Positions 5,189 to 5,424 of a stretch of 5,424 bases of DNA are shown here, in pieces. The stretch spans positions 1 through 5,424 of the forward strand of contig NZ_JAACKB010000005.1 of NCBI RefSeq assembly GCF_010892395.1, written 5' to 3'. The translations under genes were made by a program, and so were the position numbers. The notes beneath the pieces are model-generated. The model did no database searches and was not told the DNA's origin. It worked only from the letters and a program-made list of their open reading frames with translations. The DNA comes from Sulfurovum sp. bin170 (GTDB lineage: Bacteria; Campylobacterota; Campylobacteria; Campylobacterales; Sulfurovaceae). Each line of letters opens with the position of its first letter. Position 1 is the stretch's first letter.

Positions 5189-5275
5189 ACTTCTTGCAAA
5201 ACTCATTTGGAATCGGAGACTTTAGTCCCGAATATAACGAGACTAAAGCCATCGGTTCCTAGTTTTGAAAGATGT
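5189..5275 (+). repeat. MITE-like element, copy B (complete, 87 bp)
   Basis: The ends ACTTCTTGCAAAACT (5189-5203) and AGTTTTGAAAGATGT (5261-5275) are terminal inverted repeats matching at 13 of 15 positions. Inside, 5209-5227 pairs with 5241-5259 at 15 of 19 positions, including a perfect 8-bp block CTTTAGTC/GACTAAAG. The loop is about 13 bases. The core matches copy A at 58 of 63 positions. The element has no coding capacity, so it would depend on a transposase encoded elsewhere. I could not identify a clean target-site duplication. Its right end runs straight into TATAAT (5275-5280), 23 bases before the next ATG. Confidence 0.87.
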
Positions 5276-5303
5276 ATAATAAGATTTTTTAGAAAGGATT
5301 TAA

Positions 5304-5424
5304 ATGGAGTATATGTTTGAAGCAGGTTTTTTAGGTACACGAGCTCCTCTATTTATGGATATAATCGTAATAATAGTAGGACTTTTACCTTTTTTAATAG
5401 CTTTTACTATCTGGACTGCAATAA
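5304..5424 (+). CDS. Small membrane protein, probably DUF420 family (5' end only)
   Basis: The frame opens at ATG 5304 after a good ribosome binding site (AAAGGA at 5293-5298, five bases upstream) and runs 40 codons to the window edge without a stop. The visible residues are a short polar start, then G-F-L-G-T-R-A-P-L-F-M-D, then a hydrophobic helix from about residue 19 onward. The L-G-T-R-A-P-x-F-M-D motif followed at once by a transmembrane helix is what I recall from bacterial DUF420 proteins, small multi-pass membrane proteins sometimes linked to cytochrome oxidase or heme-related genes. The family call rests on this short stretch only. The gene is too short to appear as a closed reading frame because it leaves the window. 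Confidence 0.6.
   Translation, partial: MEYMFEAGFLGTRAPLFMDIIVIIVGLLPFLIAFTIWTAI

Noticed and set aside
3010..5275. The two 63-base matching blocks as part of a CRISPR array
   Set aside because: There are only two copies, 2.2 kb apart with genes between them, and they have terminal inverted repeats; there is no regular spacing and no cas gene.

Overview
The window is AT-rich, with short intergenic gaps and GGA-type ribosome binding sites. Its first four genes read napB (3' end)-napF-napL-napD, all on the + strand. This is the 3' half of the napAGHBFLD arrangement known from Campylobacterota (formerly Epsilonproteobacteria). napL is characteristic of that group, so a Sulfurovum/Sulfurimonas-like or related campylobacterotal chromosome is the best guess. 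That assignment rests on gene order and protein character, not on a database search.

Layout: 1-354 is the C-terminal part of the diheme cytochrome NapB. 360-854 is the four-cluster ferredoxin NapF. 861-958 is a pair of inverted REP-like hairpins. 981-1922 is the exported beta-propeller protein NapL. 1931-1958 is a perfect 28-bp palindrome. 1991-2341 is the NapA-specific chaperone NapD. Two closely related monoheme c-type cytochromes follow: a lipoprotein with a long Glu/Ala/Pro/Lys tether (2443-3009) and a small soluble periplasmic one (3248-3532). 3645-5093 is an NAD(P)-dependent aldehyde dehydrogenase. 5304 to the window end is the start of a small membrane protein, probably DUF420.

The nap genes serve periplasmic nitrate reduction. 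NapB passes electrons to the catalytic subunit NapA. NapD and NapF act in the cytoplasm on NapA maturation. NapL is a periplasmic accessory protein of unsettled role. The two cytochromes sit directly behind napD and could carry electrons in the periplasm, but a link to Nap is inferred from position only. The aldehyde dehydrogenase and the DUF420 gene look like separate transcription units.

The intergenic regions hold an unusual density of palindromic repeats for 5.4 kb: the REP-like pair in napF-napL, the palindrome in napL-napD, a MITE-like element present twice (3010-3080, degraded; 5189-5275, intact), and two further hairpins (3099-3122, 3553-3574). I saw no tRNA, rRNA, CRISPR array, transposase or new multi-gene system. 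The points most worth a second look are the tethered/free cytochrome pair and the repeats lying inside the nap operon.
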